Below, piece after piece: positions 52,457 through 61,774 of a stretch of 64,000 bases of DNA; within the stretch, counting starts at the first letter, position 1, and each line of letters begins with the position of its first letter. Below the pieces are notes generated by a model. That model worked only from the letters and a program-made list of their open reading frames with translations, was not told where the DNA came from and made no database searches. The position numbers and the translations under genes are program-made. The stretch comes from Georgenia_A wangjunii (GTDB lineage Bacteria; Actinomycetota; Actinomycetes; Actinomycetales; Actinomycetaceae), in NCBI RefSeq assembly GCF_036421915.1, contig NZ_JAZGOM010000009.1; one strand, 5' to 3'.

Positions 52457-52740
52457 AGCGAGCGGACATCAGCGACGAGCACGTCCTCGACCTTGCTCGC
52501 GCCTGGCGCGATGCGCGGGCACCGGTCGAGGAGATGCTCTCTCGCATGCAGTCGGGGCAGCCACCCAGGGGAACACCAGGCGTGGTCGCTGCACTCGTGG
52601 GTGAGGGCGTTCCGGAGAAGGTGGCGCTCCGCAAGGTCGAGCACATGGTGGACCGGGGGCTGCTCGACTACGGCACGACGCCGTACTTGGCCTGGCCGGT
52701 CGACACGCCCGAGGTGCCGGATAGAACTACCCGCTTGTAG
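52453..52740 (+). CDS. Hypothetical phage protein, 95 residues
   Basis: Helical protein with an Ala/Arg-rich first half and a segment like a small winged helix (GVPEKVALRKVEHMVDRGLL then DYGTTPYLAWP). Last gene before the early terminator. Possibly a late regulator. Confidence 0.7.
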   Translation: MKRADISDEHVLDLARAWRDARAPVEEMLSRMQSGQPPRGTPGVVAALVGEGVPEKVALRKVEHMVDRGLLDYGTTPYLAWPVDTPEVPDRTTRL

Positions 52741-52788
52741 TTCCCACCCGTGAACGGTACGTTGTGCTCAGATCGAAGTACTGCACCC

Positions 52789-52823
52789 AAGGCCCCGTCG
52801 AGCGTCACCCGCTCCGGGGCCTT
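52789..52823 (+). terminator. Terminator at the early/late boundary
   Basis: AAGGCCCCG pairs with CGGGGCCTT, and an inner GAGCG/CGCTC stem continues it after a two-base bulge. It lies in the 215-base gap between the early genes and the HNH-terminase block. Confidence 0.75.
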
Positions 52824-52955
52824 CGTGCTGCCCGCCCCGTGCCGGGCAGCCCACCGTCCCCCCGCCCTCGCGCCGACCGAGCCCACACCACCGAACGGAT
52901 CACGGGGCCTGAGCGTGCGAGGAGCGGGGGCACCAACCACGGGGGAGGGCATGGC

Positions 52956-53288
52956 ATGGCAGGCCGCCGGTGCCCCGCCCGGTACTGCCCCCGGGTCATC
53001 CCCCCCTCCTCCCGGTACTGCCCCGAGCACGCAGCTGAGTACGAGCAGCGCCGAGGCACACCGGCCCAGCGTGGGTACGACCAGGCACACCGCCGCCTCC
53101 GGGCATGGTGGGCACCCCAGGTAGCCACCGGCACGGTGCGCTGCTCGCGCTGTCCCGAGCTCATCGCACCTGACGACGAGTGGGCGCTCGACCACGACGA
53201 CGACGACCGCAGCAAGTACCGCGGCCCGAGCCACAAGCGGTGCAACGACAGCGCAGGCGGAAAGCGCGCGCACGAAGCGCGCGACTGA
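52956..53288 (+). CDS. Phage HNH endonuclease next to terminase
   Basis: The 110-residue protein has an N-terminal Cys cluster (CPARYCP, RYCPEH) and the HNH core CSRCPELI, WALDHDDDD and HKRCND. HNH proteins in this position cooperate with terminase in cutting packaged DNA at cos-type ends. The ATG at 52956 with GGGGAGGG ahead is chosen; the frame is open further upstream, over the terminator. Confidence 0.88.
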   Translation: MAGRRCPARYCPRVIPPSSRYCPEHAAEYEQRRGTPAQRGYDQAHRRLRAWWAPQVATGTVRCSRCPELIAPDDEWALDHDDDDRSKYRGPSHKRCNDSAGGKRAHEARD

Positions 53289-53304
53289 ACGCAACCGCGA
53301 GGAC

Positions 53305-53400
53305 GCGAATGCCCTAACAATGCGATCCGCATTCGCAAACAATGCGCCGCGATGCATTCGCGTAAACCCCCGGGGGGTGCCCCCGAAGCCCCCTGATCCT
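53305..53400 (+). other. Candidate packaging (cos) region
   Basis: Between the HNH and small terminase genes lie GCGAATGC (53305-53312), GCATTCGC (53329-53336 and 53354-53361) and AACAATGCG (53316-53324 and 53338-53346). Together they form nested hairpins and two tandem units. They are followed by CCCCCGGGGGG-like palindromic sequence. Such arrays are where terminase binding and cohesive-end sites are found; no direct proof here. Confidence 0.45.
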
Positions 53401-53479
53401 GGCCCGCCGGGGAGGGCGCTGTCTGGTCGGTCAGGTTCAAAACGTTGCGGCTCCGCCATTTCGGGAGAGGAGGTGCGCC

Positions 53480-53974
53480 ATGACATCTGGTGGCGCTCGC
53501 GGCCAGTCCGGCCCCCCTCCGGACCCGAATGCACTCCGGCGTGACCGCAAGAGCGACCAGTCGACGTGGACGAACCTGCCCCGCCGGTGCGGGGACGAGG
53601 CGCCGGCGTGGCCGCTCGATGGACAGACCGCCCGTGAGCGGGACCTGTGGGCCGAGCTGTGGTCCGCGCCGCAGGCGAAGATGTGGCACCAGCTGCTCCT
53701 GAATCTCGAGGTCGCGCTGTACACCCGCTACGTCGCGGAGGCTGAGAAGCCGGATGCGTCGGCCGGGCTGCGGACCCTCGTTCGTCAGCACCAGGACTCG
53801 CTCGGTATCTCGACGTCGGGGATGAACCGTCTCCGGTGGCGTGTCGTGCCGGACGAGATGAAGGACCGCCGAGAGGAGCGGGCAGCGGCGGCGGAGGCTA
53901 CTGCTCAACCGCCGCGGCGGAATGCGCGCGGCTCGGTGCGTGAGCGCCTCGGAGCGATCAGTGGCGGCGCGTAG
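53480..53974 (+). CDS. Terminase small subunit
   Basis: The 164-residue protein has an N-terminal DNA-binding region (SGPPPDPNALRRDRKSDQST, typical of actinophage TerS), a helical middle and a basic tail. It should bind the packaging site and feed DNA to the large subunit. GAGAGGAGG precedes the ATG. Confidence 0.88.
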   Translation: MTSGGARGQSGPPPDPNALRRDRKSDQSTWTNLPRRCGDEAPAWPLDGQTARERDLWAELWSAPQAKMWHQLLLNLEVALYTRYVAEAEKPDASAGLRTLVRQHQDSLGISTSGMNRLRWRVVPDEMKDRREERAAAAEATAQPPRRNARGSVRERLGAISGGA

Positions 53975-55595
53975 CGCGGGTACACCCCCGGCTCGGACCA
54001 TGACCGTGGTGCCGGCGTGGATCGAGCAGCACTGCGTCGTGCCGGACGGGTTCCGACGCGGTGCGCCGTTCGAGCTCTACGACTACCAGCTCGAGTTCTT
54101 CTCGCAGTTCTACCTCGTGAAGGGCTCCGCGCTGTGGGTGCCGGACGACCCGATCAAGGCGCCGGCGTTCGTCCACCGCCGCGGGCTGCTCGTCGGACCG
54201 CAGAAGCTGGGCAAGGGGCCGCACGAGGCAGCGCACGTGTGCCTCGAAGGCGCCGGGCCCGCACTCTTCGCCGGGTGGGCCGGCGACGACGACGCCTACG
54301 TCTGCGACGACCACGGCTGCGGGTGCGGGTGGGAGTACCCCTACGAGCCGGGCGAGCCGATGGGGATGCTGTGGCCGACGCCGCTCATCCAGATCACGGC
54401 GTACTCCGAGGAGCAGACCGACAACATCTACGGCGCGCTGCGCCCGATGATCGACTACGGCCCGCTGACGGACCTCATTCCCAAGACCGGTGAGGAGTTC
54501 ATCCGCCTGCCCGGGGATGGCCGCATCGACACGGTGACGTCGTCCGCACAGTCCCGCCTCGGTCAGCGCGTGACGTTCGTGCCGCAGGACGAGGTCGGCC
54601 TCTGGAACCGCCGCAACGGCATGCTCAAGGTCGCATCGACGCAGTACCGCGGCCTGGCCGGCATGGGTGGGCGCGCAGCGCTCACGACGAACGCCTGGGA
54701 CCCGGCCGAGGAGTCGCTCGCCCAGCAGGAGTTCGAGTCCAAGGCCGAGGACGTCTACCGCCAGTTCCGCCAGCCGCCGAAGAGCCTCCGGTTCAAGGTC
54801 GCGGAGGACCGGCGCAGGATCCTCGAGTACGTCTACGGGGAGACGACCCGCGAGCACGGCGGCCACATCGACCTCGACTCGATCGAGGCCGAGGCGAAGG
54901 ACCTCCTGGAAAAGGACCCCGCAGAGGCGGAGCGCTTCTTCGGGAACCGGCTCGTGCAGGGCCTCGGCGCATTCATGCCCGACGAGCTCTGGGACGACAA
55001 CGAAGGCGGCCAGTCGCACGAGAAGCGAGTCGCCGGCGGCTTCGACGGATCGCGGTCGGGTGACTGGACGGCGATCCGCCTGGAGACCATCGACGGGTAC
55101 CGCTTCACGCCCCGTTACGGGCCGGACCGGCGCCCGACGTACTGGGACCCGAAGGAGTGGGGCGGCCGCATCCCCCGCGAGGAGGTCAAGGCCGCCGTCG
55201 CGGAGATCTTCGCGACCTACGACGTCGGCCGCTTCTACGTCGACCCGAGGCACTGGGAGACGCAGGCCGACGAGTGGGCGCTCGAGCACTCCGAGGACAT
55301 CGTCGTGCAGTGGCCCACCAACCAGGTCGGGCGGATGTTCGACGCGCTCGTGCGCTACCTCGAGGACATCACCGACGGCGCGACGAACCACGACGGCGAC
55401 AAGGTCGCCGGAATCCACGCGATGAACGCCAAGAAGGTCGCGAAACCGGGCGACAAGTACGTGCTCACGAAGGCATCGGAGCAGCAAAAGATCGATGTCC
55501 TCATGGCTGACGTCCTCGCCCACGAGGCGGCCGCTGACATGCGGGCGCTCGGGTGGGAGGACCTCGGAGGTAGCCAGGTCGTCTTCTTCCGCTGA
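53961..55595 (+). CDS. Terminase large subunit
   Basis: The 544-residue protein has the ATPase P-loop variant GPQKLGKG, Walker B-like VTFVPQDE, and a nuclease domain with GGFDGSRSGDWTAIRL and FYVDPRHWETQADEW. It pumps and cuts phage DNA at the portal. The GTG at 53961 with GGAG 6 bases ahead is chosen, giving a 14-base overlap with the small subunit gene; the ATG at 54000 is an alternative. Confidence 0.95.
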   Translation: MAARSAGTPPARTMTVVPAWIEQHCVVPDGFRRGAPFELYDYQLEFFSQFYLVKGSALWVPDDPIKAPAFVHRRGLLVGPQKLGKGPHEAAHVCLEGAGPALFAGWAGDDDAYVCDDHGCGCGWEYPYEPGEPMGMLWPTPLIQITAYSEEQTDNIYGALRPMIDYGPLTDLIPKTGEEFIRLPGDGRIDTVTSSAQSRLGQRVTFVPQDEVGLWNRRNGMLKVASTQYRGLAGMGGRAALTTNAWDPAEESLAQQEFESKAEDVYRQFRQPPKSLRFKVAEDRRRILEYVYGETTREHGGHIDLDSIEAEAKDLLEKDPAEAERFFGNRLVQGLGAFMPDELWDDNEGGQSHEKRVAGGFDGSRSGDWTAIRLETIDGYRFTPRYGPDRRPTYWDPKEWGGRIPREEVKAAVAEIFATYDVGRFYVDPRHWETQADEWALEHSEDIVVQWPTNQVGRMFDALVRYLEDITDGATNHDGDKVAGIHAMNAKKVAKPGDKYVLTKASEQQKIDVLMADVLAHEAAADMRALGWEDLGGSQVVFFR

Positions 55596-55621
55596 CCCAC
55601 GACACAGGATGGGGGACCTCG

Positions 55622-56965
55622 GTGCCACTGAACGACGACGAGCTGACCCTCATCCGGCGTCTCAACCGCAAGCTCACCGCCGCGGAGAGGTACACGGTCC
55701 TCATGGACCGGTACTACGAGGGCGAGCAGCGCCTGGAGCACATCGGCCTCGCTGTCCCGCCCGAGCTACGCCGGTTCGAGACGGTCCTCAACGTGCCGCG
55801 TGTGGCGGTCGACGAGCCTGAGCGTCGGCTCGACGTCCGCGCGCTCGTGCTCCCCGGCGAGGACAAGTCCGACGACAAGCTCCTCGAGCTCTGGACCGCG
55901 AACAACATGGACTCCCAGGCGTCGCTCCTGCACAAGGACACGATGATCTACGGGCGCGGCTTCGTCAGCGTGGGAGCGAACGAGGACGACCCCGATCTCC
56001 CGCTCATCCGGGTCGAGCCGACCGACGCGATGACGTGCGAGATCAACAACCGCACCCGGAGCATGACGTCCGCGTTCCGTCTCTACAAGGACGAGAGCGG
56101 GAAGGTCGTCCAGGCCACGCTGTACCTGCCGGACAAGACGATCTGGCTCGAGCGAGAGCGTGGCCGGTGGGTGGCCGTCGACAGCGACGACCACGGCCTG
56201 GGCAAGGTCCCGGTCGTCCTCTACCTCAACCGCCCGCGCACGGGCCGCTGGCAGGGCACCTCCGAGATGAAGGACGTCATCGGCCTGACGGACGCCATCG
56301 CCCGCACGCTCACCAACATGCAGCTCGCCGGCGAGACGGCCGCCATCCCGCACAAGGTCCTGTTCGGTGCGACCACACAGGACTTCGTCGACCAGAACGG
56401 CAAGCCGATCCCGGTGTGGGAGGCGTACTTCACCTCGCTCCTGGGGATCAAGAATCCCCAGGGCAAGATCGGCGAGTTCTCGGCGGCCAACCTCAGCAAC
56501 TTCCACGACCAGGTGAACTCACTGTTCTCCTGGGCCGCGGCCGTGCTGGGCCTGCCCACCCGGTACGCGGGCCAGCAGACCGTCAACCCGGCCGCCGAGG
56601 GAGCCATCCGCGCCGACGAGTCTCGCCTCATCAAGAACACCGAGCGCAAGCAGTCCTCGCTCGGCGACTGCCACGGCTGGACCATGGCTCTCGCCTCGGA
56701 GATCGCCGGCCGCCCGGTCGACGGCAACCGGGTCGGGTGCCTCTGGTACGACGCAGGAACGCCGACCTACTCCCAGCGGGCCGACGCCATCCAGAAGCTC
56801 GCCGGCGGCGTCCCGATCCTCTCCCGCGAGGGAGCCTGGGACGAGATGGGCTGGTCCGAGAACCGCAAGAAGCGCGAGCGGCAGTACTTCGACGCCCAGG
56901 ACCGCGACCCGACCTTCGAGGACCTCGCCGACGCGGTGCGGGGCCGCGCGCCCGTCGGGGCGTGA
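55622..56965 (+). CDS. Portal protein (SPP1 Gp6-like)
   Basis: The 447-residue protein has the portal fold features MDRYYEGEQRLEHIG at the N-terminus, GRGFVSVGANED, and the long helix region SLFSWAAAVLGLPTRYAG. It forms the ring through which DNA enters the head. GTG start; length normal for the family. Confidence 0.93.
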   Translation: MPLNDDELTLIRRLNRKLTAAERYTVLMDRYYEGEQRLEHIGLAVPPELRRFETVLNVPRVAVDEPERRLDVRALVLPGEDKSDDKLLELWTANNMDSQASLLHKDTMIYGRGFVSVGANEDDPDLPLIRVEPTDAMTCEINNRTRSMTSAFRLYKDESGKVVQATLYLPDKTIWLERERGRWVAVDSDDHGLGKVPVVLYLNRPRTGRWQGTSEMKDVIGLTDAIARTLTNMQLAGETAAIPHKVLFGATTQDFVDQNGKPIPVWEAYFTSLLGIKNPQGKIGEFSAANLSNFHDQVNSLFSWAAAVLGLPTRYAGQQTVNPAAEGAIRADESRLIKNTERKQSSLGDCHGWTMALASEIAGRPVDGNRVGCLWYDAGTPTYSQRADAIQKLAGGVPILSREGAWDEMGWSENRKKRERQYFDAQDRDPTFEDLADAVRGRAPVGA

Positions 56966-56968
56966 CCC

Positions 56969-58216
56969 GTGGCCGAGCTGCCTCCCGCCGTGGGTCTGCA
57001 CTACCGCGAGATGGCCGTCCTCCAGTCGACCGCGCTCGCGGCCGGACGCCGGGCGTGGCGGGGGATCACACCGGCCAGACTCTCGGAGTCTTGGACCGAG
57101 CTGCTCACCCCGCTCGAGCGCACGATCCGCGCCACGCAGGAGAGTGCCGCGCTCGAGGGCGCGGCCTACGGCGCGCTCACGCTCGCCCAGCAGGGCGTGT
57201 ACGAGCCGCCGCAGGCCTTTGCGAACCCGAAGGCGTGGAGCCAGGGGCACGCGCCGGACGGGCGCGCGCTGGCCGGGTTGCTGTACTCGCCGATCACGGC
57301 CGTGAAGTCCCGCATCGCGGGCGGCATGCCCGTGTCGGTGGCGCTCGCGCAGGGCCGTAAGCACCTCGACACGTTCCTCACGACGATCGTCGCGGACGCG
57401 GGCCGGCAGGCCGCCAGCGTCGACATCGCCGCCCGGAGCGACGTCGGGTGGGTGCGGATGGTCAGTCCTGGCGCGTGCTCGCGGTGCCTGATCCTCGCCG
57501 GTCGGTGGTTCCGCTACAACGAGGGCTTCCTGCGTCACCCGAAGTGCATGTGCACCCACGTGATGACGAAGGCCGGGTCGCTCGAGATGGCGAAGGAAGC
57601 GGGCCTTGTCGATGACCCCTACGAGCACTTCCGCTCGCTCTCCGATGCCGAGCAGAACCGCATCTACGGCGAGTTCGACGCCCAGGCGATCCGCGACGGC
57701 GGCGACATCTACCAGGTGGTCAACGCACGGCGCGGCCGCAACGGCCTGACGACGTCCGAAGGGACTTCGCGGCGGGGCAACGCCCGGCGCACTGGCGCCG
57801 AGCGTGGGCAGCGGCTCACGCCCGAGGGCATCTACCGCCAGACCACCTCGCAGGAGCAGGCGCTGCAGCTCCTGGAGCGCAACGGGTACATCCTGCCCGG
57901 CGGGCAGCAGCCCGGCGGGGTCCTGCGGGGCACCGCGGAGGGCTGGGGCGCACTCGGACGCGGCGGGACCCGCGTCGGCGCCCGTGGCGCCGCCGAGCGT
58001 GCCCGCACCACCGGCGTGAGGGACCCAGCCAGCCGCTACACGATGACCGAGGCCGAGCGGCGCCTCACCGACTCCCGCCTCCGGTGGGACGCGGTCCGTC
58101 AGGGCCGCAACCCCTACTCCCGTGACGGGCGAGGGCTCACGCCCGACATTGCGGCGACGGTCGAGACCGACTACCGCCGCTGGCTCGCCTCCGGCGGGCA
58201 GATCTTCACCCGATGA
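56969..58216 (+). CDS. MuF-like minor capsid protein
   Basis: The 415-residue protein has the Mu F / VG15 features: a helical N-terminal domain and GACSRCLILAGRWFRYNEGF then HPKCMC, with paired Cys/His. It joins the portal region inside the head. The C-terminal half (from about 260) is Arg/Gly-rich with GTSRRGNARRTGAERGQRL, present in many actinophage versions. GTG start. Confidence 0.87.
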   Translation: MAELPPAVGLHYREMAVLQSTALAAGRRAWRGITPARLSESWTELLTPLERTIRATQESAALEGAAYGALTLAQQGVYEPPQAFANPKAWSQGHAPDGRALAGLLYSPITAVKSRIAGGMPVSVALAQGRKHLDTFLTTIVADAGRQAASVDIAARSDVGWVRMVSPGACSRCLILAGRWFRYNEGFLRHPKCMCTHVMTKAGSLEMAKEAGLVDDPYEHFRSLSDAEQNRIYGEFDAQAIRDGGDIYQVVNARRGRNGLTTSEGTSRRGNARRTGAERGQRLTPEGIYRQTTSQEQALQLLERNGYILPGGQQPGGVLRGTAEGWGALGRGGTRVGARGAAERARTTGVRDPASRYTMTEAERRLTDSRLRWDAVRQGRNPYSRDGRGLTPDIAATVETDYRRWLASGGQIFTR

Positions 58217-58273
58217 CCGACCCCGCGCAGCAGCCCTGGACCGGCCCCAAGCCAACGAGATGGAGACACGACC

Positions 58274-58915
58274 ATGTACCGCAGCATCACCAGCCCCGGC
58301 CACCCGAGCTTCCGCCCGCTTCTGCGCTTCGTCACCGACGACGCGGGCGGCGGCGGTGGAGGGGGAACGGGCACCGGCGACCAGGGAAGCACCGGCGGCA
58401 ACGGCACCGGCTCGGGCAGCGGTAGCGGCGCCTCTGGGACGTCCGGCTCGGGCGACCGCGGCGACGGCGGCGACAAGACCGACGACGCCGAGAAGAACCC
58501 CGCGCTCGCGGCCGAGCGTGCCCGCGCCAAGGCGGCGGAGGAGCGCGCGGACGAGGCCGAGAGGAAGCTCCAGGCGGTCGAGGACGCGAAGCTCTCGGAC
58601 CTCGAGCGTGCGCAGCGCGAGGCGACCGAGGCGAGGACCACCGCGGAGCAGGCCACCACCCGGGCCCTGCGGTACGAGGTGGCCGCTGAGGCGGGCATCC
58701 CGCTCGACCTCGCCAGCCGGCTCGTCGGCACGACTCGGGAGGCCCTGCTCGCCGACGCCGAGAAGCTCAAGCCGCTCCTCGCGCCGGGCAAGACGTCCCT
58801 CAAGCCGGACCGCTCGCAGGGCGCCGGCGGCAGCGGCGACGGCAAGAACAAGGGCTCGGTGTCCGCGGGCGCTGACCTCTACGCCGAGAGGCACAAGTCC
58901 AGGTCCAAGCAGTAA
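58274..58915 (+). CDS. Scaffolding protein
   Basis: The 213-residue protein has a Gly-rich N-terminal linker (about 25-65), a Glu/Lys/Arg-rich helix (about 75-135) and a short C-terminal domain (AAEAGIPLDLASRLVGTTRE). This is the usual build of a phage capsid-assembly scaffold, removed after head assembly. Position between MuF and capsid genes agrees. Confidence 0.85.
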   Translation: MYRSITSPGHPSFRPLLRFVTDDAGGGGGGGTGTGDQGSTGGNGTGSGSGSGASGTSGSGDRGDGGDKTDDAEKNPALAAERARAKAAEERADEAERKLQAVEDAKLSDLERAQREATEARTTAEQATTRALRYEVAAEAGIPLDLASRLVGTTREALLADAEKLKPLLAPGKTSLKPDRSQGAGGSGDGKNKGSVSAGADLYAERHKSRSKQ

Positions 58916-58937
58916 CCCACTCCCAGGAAGGGGCATC

Positions 58938-59327
58938 ATGCCCAAGCAGAAGACCGAGACGATCGGCGGCGGTGACTTCGCGTGGCTCCTCACCGCGCCG
59001 CCGATCAACGACAACCGCACCGCGGTGCTCGACATCTCCGCGTGGACGAAGTCCACGCACTACCCCGACGGTTTCATCCCCTCGGGCACGCCCGCCGCGA
59101 AGGGTGCCAGCGGCCTCGTGCCGTTCGACCCCACCGCCGGGGTCACCACCGGTGCGGGCATCCTCGCCGGCTTCATCTTCGGGGACCAGAGCGTCGTGTC
59201 CGAGACCGAGGACTTCGCCGTCCCGCTCCGGGACGGCGGGCGCATCCGCGCCGACAAGGTGCCCGGCACCTTCACCGCGCCCACCGTCGCGGCGAAGCTC
59301 GCCAACACGAACTTCGTGTTCGTCTGA
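58938..59327 (+). CDS. Head decoration protein
   Basis: The 129-residue protein is Gly/Thr/Ala-rich and beta-stranded (VLDISAWTKSTHYPDGFIPS, GILAGFIFGDQ), as in lambda gpD-type decoration proteins. It lies just before the capsid gene and should stabilise the shell. RBS AAGGGG before ATG. Confidence 0.78.
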   Translation: MPKQKTETIGGGDFAWLLTAPPINDNRTAVLDISAWTKSTHYPDGFIPSGTPAAKGASGLVPFDPTAGVTTGAGILAGFIFGDQSVVSETEDFAVPLRDGGRIRADKVPGTFTAPTVAAKLANTNFVFV

Positions 59328-59344
59328 GAGAAGGGCACTGACAC

Positions 59345-60367
59345 ATGCGACTCTGGACCGACATCATCGACCCGGCCACCCTCACCGGGTACGTCCGCAC
59401 CGCGCTCGAGGACATCGAGCGTCAGCGCGGCTCCCTCGCGCGGTACCTGCCGAACCGGCTCGTGCCCGACATCAACGTCCGGTTCGTCGCCGGGCAGGCG
59501 GGTCTCGTGGCGGAGGCGGAGTTCCGCGCCTACGACGCGCCTCCGACCCGCGGCGGGAAGCCGGGCGGCAAGCGGACCACGCTCGAGCTCCCCGCGATCG
59601 GGCGCTCCATCCCCATCACGGAGTACGAGCAGCTCCGCACCCGCAACGCGTCCGACGAGGTCATGCTGCGGGAGATCCTCAACACCGGGCGCCTCGTCGC
59701 GCAGGCGGTCTCGTCCCGCATGGAGCGGCTGCGCGGCACCGTCCTGTCCACGGGCGTGGCCACCATCTCCGAGCTGGGCGCCGCGGACTCCTTCGGTCGG
59801 CGCGCCTCGCACACGGTCACCGCTGGGAGCCTGTGGAGCTCGGCCACGAGCGTCTCGCGGCTGGCCGACCTGCAGGCGTGGGCCGACCTCTACGAGGAGA
59901 CCAACGGCGTGGCGCCGGGGCAGATCGTCACGTCGCGCCGCGTGCTCCGCGTCCTCGCTGCGGGTGACGAGTTCAAGATCAACCTCGTCGGCGGCGGCTC
60001 GCGCGCGGCGACGGTCGACGACGTCAACGCGATCGTCGAGGGCCACGGCCTCCCGCCGATCGAGGTTCTGAGCCGCAGGACCTCCGGTGGTCGGGTGCTG
60101 CCCGAGACCGAGCTCCTCATGCTCCCCGAGCCGGTCGAGCCGGACGCGTGGGAGGAGACCCAGCTCGGCGCCTCGTTCTGGGGGCAGACGCTCTCCTCGC
60201 AGGAGCCTGGGTGGGAGCTCGCGGACGACGAGCAGCCGGGCATCGTCGTCGGCGCGTTCAGGAGCGACACGATCCCGATGATCGCGGAGGCCCAGTCCGA
60301 CGCGATCGCTATGCCGGTCCTCGCGAACGCGGACCTGTCCCTCAAGGCCACGGTCATCGCGGCCTGA
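59345..60367 (+). CDS. Major capsid protein (phage capsid E family)
   Basis: The 340-residue protein starts RLWTDIIDPATLTGYVR and has EAEFRAYDAPP and IGRSIPITEYEQLRTRNAS, matching the HK97-fold capsid E family. It forms the head shell. No N-terminal scaffold domain is fused, in line with the separate scaffold gene. Confidence 0.92.
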   Translation: MRLWTDIIDPATLTGYVRTALEDIERQRGSLARYLPNRLVPDINVRFVAGQAGLVAEAEFRAYDAPPTRGGKPGGKRTTLELPAIGRSIPITEYEQLRTRNASDEVMLREILNTGRLVAQAVSSRMERLRGTVLSTGVATISELGAADSFGRRASHTVTAGSLWSSATSVSRLADLQAWADLYEETNGVAPGQIVTSRRVLRVLAAGDEFKINLVGGGSRAATVDDVNAIVEGHGLPPIEVLSRRTSGGRVLPETELLMLPEPVEPDAWEETQLGASFWGQTLSSQEPGWELADDEQPGIVVGAFRSDTIPMIAEAQSDAIAMPVLANADLSLKATVIAA

Positions 60368-60442
60368 CGCCACCGGGCGTGAGCGCTGGGCGCGCGATCT
60401 GCGCGCCCAGCCTCTGCCCACAAGAACAGGAGGGAGGTCGCC

Positions 60443-61366
60443 ATGGCGACCATCCGGTCAGACCTCGAGGGCGTCGTCCTCGTGCACGACAACAACGGTC
60501 TGGGCTCGGCTCGGATCCTCAGGGCTGGGGACAAGGTGCCGCGCGGTGTGACCGTCGGCGACCACGTCCTCGAGCCGGCGCCCACCAGCGGCGGCAAGAC
60601 CCGCACGGCGCGCGCCGAAGGCACGCCGCCGCCCGCCCCCGCGCCGCCGCCGGCCCCCGTCCCGGTGCCGCCGATCGACAGCGACGAGGGCACCGGCCCG
60701 GGCGACGACGACGAGCCGGAGACCCCGGCGCCGCCGGAGCCCGAGCCTCCCGCCGATGGCGACGAGAACGCCGACCCCGCCGAGGCGGACGAGCCGGAGA
60801 CCCCGGCACCGCCGGCGCCCGAGCCTCCCGCCGATGGCGACGAGAACGCCGGCCCCGACGACGCGGACGAGCCGGAGACCCCGGCGCCGCCGGAGCCCGA
60901 GCCTCCCGCCGATGGCGACGAGAACGCCGACCCCGACGACGCGGACGAGCCGGAGACCCCGGCGCCGCCGGAGCCCGAGCCTCCCGCCGATGGCGACGAG
61001 AACGCCGACCCCGCCGAGGCGGACGAGCCGGAGACCCCGGCACCGCCGGCGCCCGAGCCTCCCGCCGATGGCGACGAGACCGCCGACCCCGACGACGCGG
61101 ACGAGCCGGAGACCCCGGCGCCGCCGGAGCCCGAGCCTCCCGCCGATGGCGACGAGAACGCCGACCCCGACGAGGCGGACGAGCCGGAGACCCCGGCACC
61201 GCCCGCGCCGCCGGTGAAGGTGGAACGGCCCCCGAACTCGGGGCCGGGGTCGGACAAGAAGGCGTGGCGGACCTACGCCGAGCAGATCGGCGCCGACGTC
61301 GACGCGGGCGCATCCCGCGCCGACATCCAGGCGGCCGTCGAGGCCGCCGAGCAGCGCACGGAGTAA
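60443..61366 (+). CDS. Head-region protein with 26-residue Pro/Glu/Asp repeats
   Basis: The 307-residue protein has a short N-terminal domain (VVLVHDNNGLGSARILRAGD), a Pro/Ala linker, then six 26-residue copies of a unit beginning DEPETPAPP and containing PPADGDE, plus a partial seventh. It ends in a small helical domain (AWRTYAEQIGADVDAGASR) like the HeH/LEM-type modules on actinophage head proteins. The repeats are highly acidic and should be extended and flexible. Possibly a surface fibre or linker on the capsid. Confidence 0.75.
   Translation: MATIRSDLEGVVLVHDNNGLGSARILRAGDKVPRGVTVGDHVLEPAPTSGGKTRTARAEGTPPPAPAPPPAPVPVPPIDSDEGTGPGDDDEPETPAPPEPEPPADGDENADPAEADEPETPAPPAPEPPADGDENAGPDDADEPETPAPPEPEPPADGDENADPDDADEPETPAPPEPEPPADGDENADPAEADEPETPAPPAPEPPADGDETADPDDADEPETPAPPEPEPPADGDENADPDEADEPETPAPPAPPVKVERPPNSGPGSDKKAWRTYAEQIGADVDAGASRADIQAAVEAAEQRTE
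60710..61203 (+). repeat. 78-bp tandem repeat array (six full units plus a partial)
   Basis: Units start at 60710, 60788, 60866, 60944, 61022, 61100 and 61178 (partial), each exactly 78 bases and in frame. They fall into two alternating types that differ mainly at PEPEPP versus PAPEPP and at AEA/DDA/DEA. Near-identity suggests recent expansion or homogenisation. Confidence 0.93.
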
Positions 61367-61387
61367 CGGGAAGGTGGTGGGGCGCCC

Positions 61388-61774
61388 ATGAGCTACGCAC
61401 TCGCCACGGACGTCGCGACGACGCTCGGGCGCCCCCTCGCCGACTTCGACTCCGACGAGATGAACCAGGTCAACAGGTGGATCAAGGGCGCCGAGCTCCT
61501 GATCCGCCTGCGCCTGGGGGATCTCGCCGCGCTCGACGTCGAGGCGCTGAACTACGTCATCGCCGAGGTCGTCGCCCGCCGCGTCCGCAACCCCGAGGGG
61601 AAGCAGAACGAGCGGATCGACGACTACTCCTACGGCCTCAATCCCGAGGCCGCGCGAGCCGAGTTGCACATCACCGACGCCGAGTGGGCGATGCTCACAC
61701 CTGTCCGCGAGGCAGGCGCCTTCACGATCCGCATGAGCGGAACCCCGGGCTACGCCACCGGGAGGGGATGGTGA
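61388..61774 (+). CDS. Head-tail connector (Gp19/Gp15/Gp42 family)
   Basis: The 128-residue protein begins with the Gp19/Gp15 pattern (ALATDVATTLGRPLADFDSD, WIKGAELLIRLRLG) and has YVIAEVVARRVRNPEGKQNE. It docks under the portal to join head and tail. Overlaps the next gene's GTG start. Confidence 0.85.
   Translation: MSYALATDVATTLGRPLADFDSDEMNQVNRWIKGAELLIRLRLGDLAALDVEALNYVIAEVVARRVRNPEGKQNERIDDYSYGLNPEAARAELHITDAEWAMLTPVREAGAFTIRMSGTPGYATGRGW

Noticed and set aside
58213..58425. Small frame overlapping the MuF stop (ATGA)
   Set aside because: It runs for most of its length over the scaffold gene in a different frame and has Pro/His-rich nonsense composition.
56519..59056. 845-codon minus-strand frame opposite portal, MuF and scaffold genes
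   Set aside because: Antisense to three structural genes in correct phage order, with no recognisable domain.
60710..61203. 78-bp repeats as a CRISPR or DNA-level repeat element
   Set aside because: The units are contiguous without spacers, in frame, and preserve a protein repeat; no cas genes are present.
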